DNA of 62,612 nt from Irineochytrium annulatum (lineage: Eukaryota > Chytridiomycota > Chytridiomycetes > Chytridiales > Chytridiaceae): positions 1 through 62,612 of the forward strand of contig JADGJL010000037.1 in assembly GCA_027600665.1 (NCBI GenBank), written 5' to 3'. Positions within the stretch are counted from its first letter, which is position 1. Each line of letters starts with the position of its first letter. Position numbers and translations under genes: made by a program. Below, piece after piece: positions 12,321-26,188 of this stretch. The notes under the pieces were generated by a model. That model ran no database searches. It saw nothing but the letters and a program-made list of their open reading frames with translations, and was not told the DNA's origin.

Positions 12321-14584
12321 TTACAAGCCAGCGGCAAGCGAGGCGATGGCGACCTTAACAGCAACCGCGGCCTGCTCGAACGTCGCTTTGCTCGGATCCT
12401 CGACGCCGTAGTGTGTCTGGAGCGCATCGTCGATCTTCTCATGCAGCGAGTCCAAGAACACCTGCGACTTCGCCTCCATCTCCCTGATGGCCGTGACGTT
12501 CATCCTGCGGTTCATGAAGGGCGCCATCCGGGCCAGGAAGGCGTCGCTGAGCGGCGTGAAGACGTCGCGGGTGGGCGCCACGTCGCCGGCCAGGTTGCTC
12601 TCACCCGCGCCGAGGACGCTGTCGATCTTCTCGACGTGGGCCGCGACTTCGGGGTGGAGGTTGTCGAGGACGGAGCCCTCGTCCCGGGTCGAGTAGCGGG
12701 AGCGCCTGCCGAGCTTGGACTCGGCCACGCGGACGCTGGCGGCGGACTTGCTGTAGGCCTGGTAGTTGTAGCACATGGCGCCGTTGCCGGCCGCGCCCAT
12801 GCCGGCCGAGACGGGGACGTTGAAGCCGGTCAGGAGATCCGACTGCTTGACGGCGGTGGCGCGGGAGGACGAGTCCGGAGGGAAGCTCATGGTGCCGTCG
12901 TAGGCCATAGCGAGCTTGGGGTTGGCGCGCTGGAAGTAGTGCCAGTAGCGGTCGATGTTGTTGTGGTGCATGAAGAAGATCGGGTCATTGGTCGAGACGG
13001 CCGGGTTGCCCATCTCGCTGTTGCCGTCGTTGCCGGCCACGGCCATGTGGAAGTTGTTGTGGGGGCCGCCCTCGACGATCTGCCTGAAGGTATCGTAGTC
13101 GGTGTACTTGCCGCCGCCGTTGGGGTTGACCGTGAAGGCCGCGAGCATGTAGGCCTCCGAATACAACGTGACGGCGCCCCCCGTGTTGGAGGTGAAGTCG
13201 CGGACCAGGCACTTGTTGTCGGTGGGCGTCCACTGGCCCTTCATGAAGCCATCCGTGACGCAGTGGTTGGGGTGGCCCTCGCCGGAGGTACCAAAGCGGT
13301 CGTCGGTGAACATGCCGACCGCAGGCTTGTACCAGTCGGTGTTGTCGGTGCCCCAGCCCCAGTAGGGCAGGGCGAGCGTCGGGTCATTGGCGGCTTTAGC
13401 GAGGGTGGCCTCGAGGAGGGCAAGGAAGTACCGGTGCCAAGGCAAGAAGAGCGGCGAGCCGTGGAACCATCCAGCACCTTTTGATGAGGAGTGCACTTAG
13501 CGATTTGCACTGATTTTAAACACGCGACCATTTACAAACTCACCCATGCCGTGGAGAGCGACAAAGTCGTGGTAGAAGTTGGCCCTGCCCATCAGCGACG
13601 GAGTCTTGCGGAGGGTGTTCATTGCCGAGAAGAAAGTTTGCTGCTCGGCCGCCGTGAGGTCCCGGAAGTCCTTGCGGAGCTTCGGCGTGGTGCAAGGGGC
13701 GTTGCCGAGGTCGACGACGAAAGATTTCATGCCGTTGATGTTGTTAGGTTGGGCCTTGAGGGAGTCCGATGCGCCGCAAGCGCCGGTGCCGAGGACGATG
13801 TTGTTGCTGGAGTCAAGGCGGATGCAGTTGTAGGAGACGAGGTTGCGGAGCACGTTGCCAGAGGTCATCCAAAGCTGTGAGTTGATTGTCGGGTAACCGG
13901 AGCAATCGGAGAGCTAAAAAAGTAGCCGCGTATTAGTTTAAAGCGTTTGGATGACAATGTTCAAGAGCTCAACGATTCTTACGGAGATCGATTGAACTTT
14001 TCCGTCGTCGGCCTGTGCTCTTGGCGCGTCAAGGCAGAGGCCATTCTGCACATTGCGGATCTGGCCCCAGAAGAAGTACCACTGCTGCGCGGCGCCGTTG
14101 TTGCAGACCGCGCCGACGACCTTGCTGGGGTTGGAGCCGTCAATGCACTTGTTGCCGATGGTCATGGTCGTGATAGTGGTGTCGACGCGAATCGGCGCCG
14201 TGCTAACTTTGAGGGCCGTGAAGGTGGCGAGCTGCGTGGTGAGTTTCTGCTCGGCGGCACCGTTCTTGCAGGGCGCGAGCTGTTGAGGAAGGAGTTAGAA
14301 AAGGAATAATAATCGATGAATAGACGCGTTAATTTACTCACAGTTGCCAACTTCTTTCCGTCCATCGCGACACAGAGGCCGTCGCCGATGCTGAGGACCG
14401 TGAAGGCGCCGAACTTCATGGAGGTGAAGACCTGGGTCTGGGCAATGGAGGTGCAGGGCCGCAGGGCGAGCTGGGCACCTGCAGCGAGCCTCTGTGCATC
14501 CCAGCACGAACGCGACGCGTTGTCCTGATACTGAGCGAGCATTGTGCTCTGGGCACCGGTCCAAGCGGCGGCGGCGGAGGACAT
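12321..14584 (-). CDS. Tyrosinase with N-terminal beta-trefoil lectin-like domain (copy B)
   Basis: Exons 14584-14342, 14279-13983, 13913-13544 and 13477-12321 encode 688 residues. All three introns sit at the same codons and phases as in copy A. Exons 2 and 3 are identical in length to copy A; exon 1 is one codon longer and exon 4 two codons shorter. Protein identity appears very high across the trefoil region, copper sites (FVALHGMG...WFHGSPLFLPWHRYF; HNNFHMAVAG...DPIFFMHHNNIDRYW) and C-terminal extension. One notable change is W to F in the copper-B motif. Again no signal peptide. It is the inverted partner of copy A, tail to tail. Confidence 0.93.
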
Positions 14585-14643
14585 CGCTGGCAGGAGGAGG
14601 TGAGGGTTGGGTGATGATGGGGAGAGAGGTGCCGGCCGCTTCC

Positions 14644-14823
14644 TTTATACTTTCGATGCGGCGTTGCGCAACGTCATGCGAGTGGTGAGGATAAAAGTTC
14701 CCTCCTTCATTTCCATGATACAAACTTAGAGGCTTTCCCTTAGGGGAACGGGCTTTTCCACGACACGCAGGATGAGAGATTATTCCAGCCGGCCTCGGAC
14801 CGCCGCAAACGCGTAGAATTTTT
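14644..14823 (-). promoter_or_regulatory. Promoter of tyrosinase B with TATA box and shared upstream blocks
   Basis: TATAAA lies at 14649-14644, 60 bp before the ATG. The GTGGAAAAGCCCGTTCCCCTAA block lies at about 14762-14738, and the TTCTACGCGTTTGCGGCGGTCCGA block at about 14821-14797. Their order matches copy A but the spacing to the ATG is about 70 bp shorter. Confidence 0.55.
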
Positions 14824-16884
14824 CAAGGAATTTGTTCCGTGCAACGACTTGTGATTTTTTTGTTTACCAGTTTGAGGAACCCAACAGCCGCGGATCGTGT
14901 GTCTAATGTCAACCCTCACCCGTAAAATGAAGGGGGTAAGGGCTTGTTGGAGGGCGCATGTTATGCTGGCGTCTTTTTGTTCGTGGCGCCTCTTGGTTGC
15001 TTCCTGCCTCAACATAGACCGTCTTATACCGTCCCCATCACCGTCCGCCCGCCAGGTGCGAGGAAGAAGCCCTCAGCTATTGCCATGTTGATATGATCTA
15101 TTCCTGTTGTTTTCTTGACAGATTACAGCTGCCAAATACTGTTCTCAGCGTCATAAACTGTTAGCGTGGCTTCAGGCCTCAGCGCCAATCCCATTTAACG
15201 CGGGCGGGAACTGAAGCAGTGTTCCTCGGCAGCGTTGTTGCATTCGAGTCCCGCGTCAACAGGGCGACCTCATCATCAACGGACTGAACCCGCACATGAC
15301 AGGGGGGCAGAACCAGCCATTGCCGCGCCAGTCCTCTGGTAGCACACCCCCCAAGATCGACGTCTTCGTCGGCATCTGAAGGGCGGAACAGATACGTTTT
15401 TACAAGAATGGTGAAGGAACTCCCCGTCAGCAAGCTCCTGACCAACATGAAGATAAAGGGCCACGCGCTTGGCGGTGGGGGACTTATCTCCAGTCGGTGC
15501 CGACCGCCGACTGCGAACGGCTGTTTGGCCAGCATGACAAAATGCTTTCAGCTTCTTTCACTTGCCTTACTGGTCCCTTACCTGTCCGAGAACTTGGACG
15601 CTGTTGGCCTTGTTGAAGATCGGCCCAAACGAGCCTAGCTGTGTGAGAAGTGGATATGATGGCTACTGGAGAAGCCCGCGGGAGCTTTCATGATAAAGAA
15701 GCCTAGCCTCGAACGCGTTAAGGATCGTGGTGTGTCCTATGTCGTCAAAAACTTAACCCTTGTAATTACCGAAGATGTTCCGTCTTCGATGCTCTCGAAG
15801 TTCAAGGGCTACTGACGCTTCGTGTCTTTTTTTTTTTTTTATTTCTAGGGGAAGTCTTGACATAATCGCCAGCTCACAAAGGTTTCGAACAGATCCATAC
15901 TCTCCAATTGCATAAAGACAACTCCCAATGAGCGAATTCTCGAACCGCACCTCCGCAAAGTACGTCGTTCAGCTAAGAGAGAGTGAAGGTGACGAGGATG
16001 CAATACCTGTATACTTTTGGACCATCTGCTGTACAAACTATTGGCTGAGGGGTGCATCATCATACGCAACGATTGGATGCAAGCTCCTTATGTACTGACA
16101 GAACAGCCACAGAAGACGACAATCCTAGACGGCAGAACGTCCGTGCCGGCAGAGATGCTCACTTTCAACTCCGTTTGCCGATCAATCCAGAAGAGATCTT
16201 CCTCGCTAAGCGACCTAGAATCTAGACCTGCTCGGCTTGCCCAAACTTTGATGATGTCGCGCAGCGCCGAAGTAAACGCCAAAAAGGGCGGGTTCACTCT
16301 CCGACCAACATGCTCGTGGGTCTCTTTGACCCCGGGTGCCCGTCTCCCTTTCCATTGCCGGCCCAGAAGTTGAATACACCGAGATATCGCCGTATCTGCT
16401 TGCTCGCCCTGATGCGGTCGACAGGTTGTAGGATGTGCGTTCGGTGCGCTCGTTCCGCAGGTATGCTCTCGAACACTCGCCAAGACGAATGCAGGTCTCG
16501 ATGCGCCAGGAGAAGATCGAGCCCGACGGCTGTCAGTTGGCGTCCATTCAAGGATTCGAGACGCATTCCCGCAGCGCTCCACCTAGTACGAGGGCAATGG
16601 CAATGCAGCCTAAGTTGAATGCAGCCTAACCATCGCCGTCCGTCGCGTCAGAATCAGACGAGGCCATGCCTTACGAGACCTCCACTGCATCTGGATGTCA
16701 TTTCAGCATGCTGAGGCAGGCAGGGGGTGGAGGAGTGTTGCCGGCCCCGCCAGAGGAAGTTGGTACTGTCTAATTCGACTGCAGACACAGCCCAAGTGTC
16801 TCCTTAATATCCCCCACCACCGACCAGCGTGAGGTCCTTGAGGTCCTCGCGTACCCACAGTCGCCCTCGTCCCGCGCCTCCATC
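14824..16884. other. Intergenic region between tyrosinase B and chitin synthase B
   Basis: About 2 kb between divergent genes. Frames up to 164 codons occur (16088-16582 minus) but lack motifs and convincing splice neighbours. A T-rich run is present near 15827-15842. No repeat or RNA gene recognised. Confidence 0.45.
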
Positions 16885-19800
16885 ATGTCCTACCAGCCCG
16901 TCGGCAGAGGCGATGACCGGCGCTCGCAGTATCCCGTGCAACGGGACGTCGGCCACGGCCCTTCCCCTCCCCGTCATCAGTACCCCCAGCAGTCATCCCA
17001 ACAGCAGCACCACGACTACCTCCCGCAGCTCTCCTTCCAGTCCGGATCTGGCCTTCTGCAAGATCTCCTGCCGCCGCAGCTCAAAGGAACTACCACGCTC
17101 CGGCGCGCGAAACCCGACCAGGCGATGATGACGAAGGAGGTAAAGCTGGACGCGGGCGGGAACCTGGTTCTGGAGGTTCCCGTGTCAGGCAAGAATCTGG
17201 TGAAGGACATGCCGTACCCGAAGCCTGGGCAGCCAGATATCGAGTTTACCCACTTGAGGTATACGGCCGCGACGTGCGACCCGGATGAGTTCAAGAACCA
17301 GTACATGTTGAGGGGCTCCTTGTTTGGGAGGAGGACGAGGATTGCAGTTGTTATTACCATGTAAGAGATTCTTTTGAGGGCAGTATGTTTGCTGACTTTT
17401 CAAAAGGTACAACGAGGATGATGTTCTTCTCTCGAAGTCGCTCGCGGCCGTGATGAAGAATGTGGCGTATCTTTGCTCCGGCCGGTGCGCGGGCTGGTCA
17501 AAGGAGGACTGGAAGGACGTTGTGATCTGCATCGTGTCGGACGGGAGGGCGAAGGTGAATCCCCTGGCGTTGAACGTGCTCGGGATCATGGGTTGCTACA
17601 TGGACGGCTTGGCGAAGGCGAGCGTGAACGGGAAGGATGTGACGGCGCACATCTACGAGTACTCGGCTCAAATAGCGGGTATGTATTTGATGACCCGGGC
17701 CTCGGAAAGCTGGAGGCTGACGTCTCCTTTTTCAAACAGTGCGGAGAGACCTCACAATTCGCCGCCCAACCGACGAATCCTCCGACGGCCTGACCCTCGT
17801 GCCATGCCAGATCATCCTCCTGATTAAGGAGAAGAATTTGAAGAAGATCAACTCTCACCGGTGGTTCTTCAACGCTGTTTGTGGGCAACTTAACCCGGAC
17901 GTTTGCGTCCTCGTCGACGCTGGCACCAAACCCTCCAAGGAGTCCTTCTACCACCTCTACCGCGCGTTCGACCGCGACCCCAACGTGGCCGGCGCGTGTG
18001 GTGAGATCTGCACCGAAACCGGAAAGTTGGGAAAGAACCTCCTGAACCCGGTTGTGGCGCTGCAGAACTTCGAGTATAAGATGTCAAACATCCTCGACAA
18101 GCCGCTTGAGTCTGTGTTCGGGTATATCAGCGTCTTGCCGGGAGCGTTCTCTGCGTATCGGTACGAAGCGCTGCAGGGGATGCCTCTGGCCTGCTACTTC
18201 AAGGGCGAGAATGCGACGGCCGCGTCGCTGCAAGAGGCGAATATGTATCTGGCCGAGGACCGCATTTTGTGTTTTGAGCTGGTCGTGAAGTCTGACGCGA
18301 GGTACTTGCTCAAGTACGTGAAGTCGGCACGCGCCGAGACGGACGTACCGGACACGTTAGAGTCGTTGATCAAGCAGCGGAGGCGGTGGATCAACGGGTC
18401 GTTCTTTGCACAAGTATACGCCACGTACAACTGGCAGAGGATTTTCAAAAGCGGACATGGCGGTGGAAGGCGGTTTATTCTTCTCGTAGAGTTCTTCTAC
18501 AACCTGATCAATATCTTGTTCGGGTGGTTTAACTTGGGCAACTTCTTCTTGACCTTCTACGTGAGTACTTTTATTCTCGTTGACCATGAATATTTAAATT
18601 AGGCTAACGCTTGCATATCAGTTCCTGTTCAACATCGCCTCAGATCAATCCGAAGCCCTCTGCCGAGGTGGCATCGCCGACAACCCGGACGACCCATTTT
18701 TCCCTCATGGCGCCGTCGTCTTCGACATCCTCACAACTGTCTACACCTTTACCGTGATGATGGTGTTTATTGCGTCTCTTGGCAACCGGCCAGATGGCTC
18801 TAGAATCTTCTTCACGGGCTCCGCAATCCTCTTCGCCCTTATTATGGGTCTGATGATGTTCATGGGCGTTTACACGGTTGTGGTCTCGATTCGCGCGTAC
18901 CAGAGCACTCACCCGAAGGGCATTCATGGCTTTGTTGAGTATGCGAACGACAACCCAGCGTTCAGGGACATCGTTATCTCGACAATGTCGACTTATGGGC
19001 TGTACGTCGTGAGCTCGTTCATGCATCTGGAGCCGTGGCATATCTTTACCAGTATGCTCCAGTACTTGTTCTTGGTGCCGAGCATGGTCAACATTTTGAC
19101 GGTTTATGCATGTGAGTCTTGAGGATCTGCCGTTTGTCATTAGTTAAACACTTATTTTACCGCGCCTACAGTCTGCAACCTCCACGACATCTCCTGGGGA
19201 ACGAAGGGCCTTGATACCGCGGGTGCGCTTAAGCCCGTCGTAGCGCAGAAGAAGGACGGGGCCGCCGTGGTAGTAACCGAGGTCCCTTCGCACCACGACG
19301 AGGATATCGAGTCCGAGTACGACGGCTTGACGAAGGAGCTCCAAGTGCAGCGGCATGGCCTGAAGGATAGAAAGGAGAAAGAGAGCTTTAACGCGGAGAC
19401 CGAGAGGGAAGGTTAGCAGCACTTAACCGCTTTGTTGTTCGTTCTTTCGTCCAACATGTGGCTCACCGAACCAACACTTCCAGATAACTTTAAGCAGTTG
19501 CGAACGAACACCCTGCTGCTCTGGCTCGCGACGAACGGCATCTTGGTCTACGTTTTCACGTCGCCCCGAATCGTCGCATCGATCTTTCCGAAGGCGGCAG
19601 CAAATGCTCTTAGTAAGACTGCCGTCAACCCATACCTCGTAAGTCATTCATTTTAACTATTTGTTCCCTTTACTTACGGTTTCTGCGTATAGACGTTCCT
19701 CTTCTGGTCCGTGGCGGCGCTCTCGGCCTTCCGCTTCCTGTTTTCGTTCGTCTTCCTTGTCGGCTGGTGGTCGGACAGTACGTTCTTTGCCGCTTCATGG

Positions 19801-19913
19801 CTTGGCCTCGTCTTGATCCTGTTACTAACGATGTTTCTATAGGTTTGGACGATGCTGGGAAGCGTAACCCCCTTAAGAGTGTGAAGGGTGCAGTAAAGAG
19901 CGTGGCGGAGTAA
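16885..19913 (+). CDS. Chitin synthase, division 1 (copy B)
   Basis: Eight exons (16885-17360, 17407-17678, 17740-18560, 18622-19111, 19172-19411, 19484-19638, 19693-19777, 19843-19913) total 2610 nt, 869 residues. Order: a His/Gln/Pro-rich tail, the N-terminal module ([22 protein letters not shown]), then the GT2 core with [39 protein letters not shown] and [13 protein letters not shown], then C-terminal membrane helices ([16 protein letters not shown]). The intron splitting the Met codon of VVITM|YNEDD is shared with copy A. Introns at 17679-17739 and 19412-19483 have no counterpart in copy A. Probably functional: the frame is continuous and catalytic motifs are intact. Confidence 0.94.
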
Positions 19914-20647
19914 TTTGCGATGTTTTCTGTTTCCTTTCTTCTTTTGGCAGGAGACGAGCAACATATTATACCGATCGCCCTTTCTCCCTTTTTTTTTTTT
20001 CTTGTTTTTTACCTCGGGCTCATTGGCTTCTGCAAGGTTATCTTTCTGTTGTATGTTTTCTCCAGACATTCATCGCTATCTTTTATTTTTTTTATTCGTG
20101 GACCTTTCGAGGATTTCAAGTGTATGTCGACTGGAGTATAGGCATTATGGCAGAACAATGTATATGCATGTAATATTCTGTATTAGTCTTACGATCCAGC
20201 TTCCACACCCCCGGGATCTGATGACCTGCGCGTCAAAAGAGCGCGATGGGCAATCCAAGTCCTCCTCATTCACATTCAGGTAGTTAGCACCCGCCAACAG
20301 CCAAGACCCAACGAGTCTGAACATCCACCGGTGAGTTCAGCGGGTCGACACTCTCGTTGGCAAGTCTGTCGCCGAACTCCCCACCCAGCAATCCGGTGGC
20401 CTTGCCACTGAACGCTCCGAATCGCGCTGCTCTGCATTCGTGGACGTAGGAGGTGCTGGGGTCGCGGATGGGGCAGGGTGAACAGCCCGTTTACGACATC
20501 CTTTATACTGGAGTCTCGTCTCGCATTCACGTTACTCCTTACTCGCTCTTGATTTGTGATTGAGCTTCCACGGATTTCTTCTGATATGGCGACAGGCACA
20601 TCGCTGACGCCGCCTCTCACATCCACAATTAAGAAGCTGCACTCGAT
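19914..20647. other. Intergenic region, 3' and 5' flanks
   Basis: Begins with T-rich 3' sequence of chitin synthase B. An ATG at 20586 opens a short frame (51 codons) that is out of frame with the downstream phosphatase and separated from it by an in-frame stop. It could be an upstream ORF in the phosphatase leader. Nothing else recognised. Confidence 0.4.
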
Positions 20648-21778
20648 ATGCTGGCCGAGCGGTACCCGCACCACCCGAAGGCTCTCGACCAAGCTCTTAA
20701 CGTCTCAGGCGCCTCCCCGCCCGCTGACCTCGAGCCTTTGATGAGGAAGCAGAGGAAGGGGAAGATAGCCTTGATTCTCGACTTTGACGGGACAATCTCG
20801 GCGAAGGACACTCTCGAGTACGTCGCGAAGGTTTGTAGCCATATGAGACTCCTTTTCTATATCTGTATCTTAAAGTCCTGGATTGCAGGCATGCAGCCTC
20901 AGCCGCGCCAACTCGGCCACCGACGTTACCGAGACCCCCTCCGATCCCCCACAAGACCCGCATCCGTCCTGCCCATGGCCCACCCACGACGACGGCGCAT
21001 CCGAGCGCACCTGGTCTGACCTCACGTCGCACTACTTCACCCTCCTCAAGACCTCCGGCCTCCCCGCGGGCCAGGTCGAGCGCGCGTCGATTGCGCGCGT
21101 GGTCGAGTCGGGCATCCTCCGTGGCGCGCTGCGGTGCGATCTGAGGCGGATGGGGGAGGGAGTTGGCACACAGGACGGGTGGGAGGAGTTCGCGGGGAGG
21201 TTGCAGGAGGAGAAAGGGGAGAGGCTGCATGTCGCGAGTTTGAATTGGTCGAGGGATTTGATTAGGGGTTGTTTGAGCAGACATGGGCTGGAGGGACGGG
21301 TGGAGGGGTATCATACGAATGATTTGGAGTTTGATGAGGGGGGTCGGTCGACTGGGGCGATTGAAGGTGAGAATCCCATTCTATTGGAGTGCCGTATTTA
21401 ACGCGTGCTGGCAGGCGAGGTGATTTTAACGGGCGAGGACAAGGTTGAACGGTTAAAAGAGGTGCTTTCCGCGGACGAGACGAGCGTGTTCATTGGCGAC
21501 GGCATCTCGGACCTTCCTTGCATACGTGAGTTAATTTTTTTGCTTCCTCCCTACCCAAGTTCTTAATATGCACTTTAGTTTGGGCCGATGTCGGCATCAT
21601 TTTCAACGAAGGCGACAAGGAGGAGAACAAGGTCGTGAAGGCTTGCCAGGATGCCGGGTTCGAGGTCAGGAGGCTCGAAGGCTCCGTGGAGGATCATACC
21701 TGCAATCCCGACATCAAGCCGAAGATCGTCTACGTGATTAGCAGCTGGAACGAGGTCGTCCAGTTTATGTGGCAATGA
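20648..21778 (+). CDS. HAD-superfamily phosphatase (PHOSPHO2/CTO1-like)
   Basis: Exons 20648-20830, 20889-21366, 21415-21525 and 21579-21778 encode 323 residues. Motif I is LILDFDGTISAKDT (two catalytic Asp), motif II likely VASLNWSRDLI, the motif III Lys lies in TGEDKVERL, and motif IV is FIGDGISDL. This order matches small-molecule HAD phosphatases of the PSP/PHOSPHO/MtnX-like type (cytosolic, Mg-dependent). The segment between motifs I and II is a cap. The ATG at 20648 is directly preceded by an in-frame stop and puts motif I at about residue 46. Substrate cannot be told from sequence. Confidence 0.88.
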
Positions 21779-22104
21779 ACTGGCGACGTTTTGTCGACTT
21801 TCTCTTCATCCGGATGTACATACATGATCACAAAATAAATATCCCGGTCGCTTGTAGGTTTGTGAGGCGAGGTCTAAATGGCAAGCTCGAGTAGTGTTGT
21901 CTGTAGACCGGCCCAAAATCAGGAAAGGCAGTTTAGAAATGGCAGATGACCACAGGCGACCAATCTGTACATAGCAGCGTGACAGTTTGTGTCAACACAC
22001 GAAGTTCAGTGGAGGCAGCCGTTGAGTCTGGTTCCATGTCAACATAGTTAACTTCGAAGACTTTTGGGTAATAAAAACGGAGCTATAAACAAGTACGAAA
22101 ACAG

Positions 22105-23625
<1,521 letters not shown>

Positions 23626-24544
23626 TGTTGACAAAAACAGTAAAAACTGTTGTTTTCTTCGCGTCCCTTTCCCTTTTTGTGTCCTCCTTCAATATTCGTC
23701 TCATCACGCATCTCGCTTCTTCTATTTATAGCCCCCTCCCTCCTCCTTCCTTTGCATAAACTGGCAGACGATGATATTGTACAAGGCCAAAGTTTTTATA
23801 CTGACGACCTGAGCGACGATATTGACGTCTGGCAATTCTCGCAAAGGCTTTTCCTAATACTATCAATGCCTCCTTGCTTTCAACATACGTGTGAAGCCGA
23901 AGGTGCCAACGCACAACGTGCATAAATTTAATGTCGTATTCTGCTTTGCATCTAGAGTTTGTTACGATCACTTTACCATTCCCATTTACTTTGTTCATTT
24001 TTGTACACAACTTTTATGGGATGCTTTGACGCTCAAACGAAGGAGAGCCGTCGCCTGTAAAACATGAAGTAAGAGACTCGCAATGGCTCCGCAGACGACT
24101 CCGCGTTTAGACTGATCATTTTTGTAAGGACCATCATGAACCATTTAGATTGCATCTTAATTTTTCTGTTTATTTACGCGAAGACGAAAATGAAGTTGGA
24201 AACATAAGAAACATAAAACCAGGAGAATAATGAAGGTAAAATACTAACAAAGTAAGAAGAAGCAACCTTGCGAAAGTAGCGCGGTTTTCCTCGAAGAGTG
24301 AACGAACAATCACGGGATAGAGCATTGAAGATCATCGAAATAACGGGTACACGACATCAATGAGGAGAGACAATGATATTCGACAATCATCGATTAATGT
24401 AAGGTCAAGAACACTCCCCACACCTTCAGCACGCGAGACACTAAATTAACATGTACAATCCCTTGACAAACGAACCCCTGGCCCTTCCGCAATTAAAGCT
24501 ACCCCAGCACACCGCCCCCCCCATCAGCTCTCCCCAGTACGAGC
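23626..24544. other. Intergenic region before SKP1
   Basis: AT-richer sequence between the H3 duplication and the 3' end of SKP1. No supported gene; short frames at 23650-24010 are motif-free. Probably includes the SKP1 3' UTR. Confidence 0.45.
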
Positions 24545-25530
24545 TCAGCGGTCCTCGCACCACTCGTTCTCCTTGCGGATCTGCTCCTCCTCCTCGGGCG
24601 TGAAGTCGTTGACAATGTTGAAAGTCTTGCGGATCTCTTCGACGGACTTGCCCTTAATCATGTTGGCGACCGTCTTGCAGCCTAAAATTTTTATTTTTTG
24701 ATCAACATTTGCAAGATCTTCTGAACCAAGACAAAGAGAACTCACCAAGGTCGAGGAGATTCTTCATGTCAAGGTAGTTCGCGGCCAGAATGATCTCGAA
24801 AAGCGTGCCCTGATCGACGTTCATAAACTCCTTGTCCCAATCGTCGATGTCCTCCGACGACTTAGGCTTGTTCTCATCCTCGGCCGCAGGCGCGGGGTCA
24901 TCCTTGTGGTGAGTGGCGTACTCAATCACTAAATTACAATACAATTTCATAAGTGATTCCCATTAACAGTGCAAATTTTAAAAAAAAAAAGTTACAAACC
25001 CTTCGCGAGGACGGGTCCAGAGACGTTGGGAAGCGGGATGGGCTGGTCCTCGGCATCACCGACGTCCTCAAGCATGTTCTTAATGAGGACAGATTGGCAT
25101 GCGATCTCCTTGGCGACGGTGAAGTCCTGCAAACCAGGGCGAGTTAGCTTTCCCTGCCACGCACGTGAGGGAGAGTAAGGTCCCCCTCCCCGTAAAATGT
25201 CCAGGCCCTCGACCCGTGTCCACCCCACATCCAATTTCGACCTCGGGCCCTCGCATGCAACCGGCCAGGTATCTACCGCACCACCACACGACGACGAGAA
25301 CGGCAGAACCAGAAGCCGCGAATGCACGGTCAAGTAGATCCACCATGGCATCTTCGGGCGACGAGGAAGCCCGTGTAAGCACGGCGACACCGCCCAGTCC
25401 ATCAACCTAAACGTCAACAGAATCCAAATCCACCGAGATCCGGGCATCGGGCGAGACCAGGACGGGCCAGCCGGCGTAAGAAAGCGATCGAGATGCTCAC
25501 CTGGGCATCGCTGGAGGTGAGCTTGACCAT
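24545..25530 (-). CDS. SKP1: SKP1, core subunit of SCF ubiquitin ligases
   Basis: Exons 25530-25501, 25126-25000, 24928-24746 and 24681-24545 encode 158 residues. The sequence is a full-length SKP1: [10 protein letters not shown] start, BTB/POZ-like fold with [10 protein letters not shown], the acidic linker after [29 protein letters not shown], and the F-box-binding C-terminus [13 protein letters not shown] ending NEWCEDR. It bridges cullin-1 to F-box proteins. The window also holds two F-box/LRR-like genes that would be natural partners. The first intron is long (374 nt) for this locus. Confidence 0.97.
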
Positions 25531-26188
25531 GATGCAATGGGCGGCGTGTTGAAAATGGCGGGGTGTTGGAAATGGAGAGTTGACCAAAGTTGAGAACTTC
25601 GAATTTGGTGTCGAACATATCCACCCAAAGTCAACTTCCACTCTGCCAGAGAACGTGGGTAATCCTTGTTATTATAATATTTAGGCCTTCCGCTCTTACT
25701 ATTTTTTTTTTCGATACGCAACCCGCAACCCGAGTGGAAGTATGTTGTCCACTGCGCTTCCTGAATTTTTCTTCCTTGTTAGGACCCCAATCCACGCAGC
25801 CGCCACCGAGAACTTCACCGATCTCGCGTTGTAAGCAAGACTTTCACTGCCAATGTCGGCAGCCCGCCGTCCTTAGCGGTGACCTCCACTCGGCGCTGTT
25901 CGACACTGACACCCAACCTATCTGAGCTTTAAAGAGATGATAGACAACGGAGGCTCAAAGATCGGACGAAAACAGGGCAAGATCAATTGCGACGACTCCT
26001 ATCCCGTCGAAGAACATTGGGGACACGAATATGAGTGTGGGGCAAGTTCGCATCCCCAACGGAGTCTTTACATGGCTGGGAGCTCGCGACATGTTCGCGC
26101 TGCCGCGACAAGTTCGCGGCCGCGTGAGAGTACAAATGGGTGGCCATAGCTGCCACCGAAGACGCGATTACGTCTAATTAGATCGCCA
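25531..26188. promoter_or_regulatory. Divergent promoter region of SKP1 and the SHG1-Tudor gene
   Basis: 658 bp between two outward-facing ATGs. A T-rich tract at about 25702-25711 is the only simple feature seen. The 111-codon frame at 25590-25925 is unsupported. Confidence 0.45.

Noticed and set aside
16088..16582. 164-codon minus-strand frame
   Set aside because: Considered a transposon remnant, but no transposase or reverse-transcriptase motif and no terminal repeats seen.
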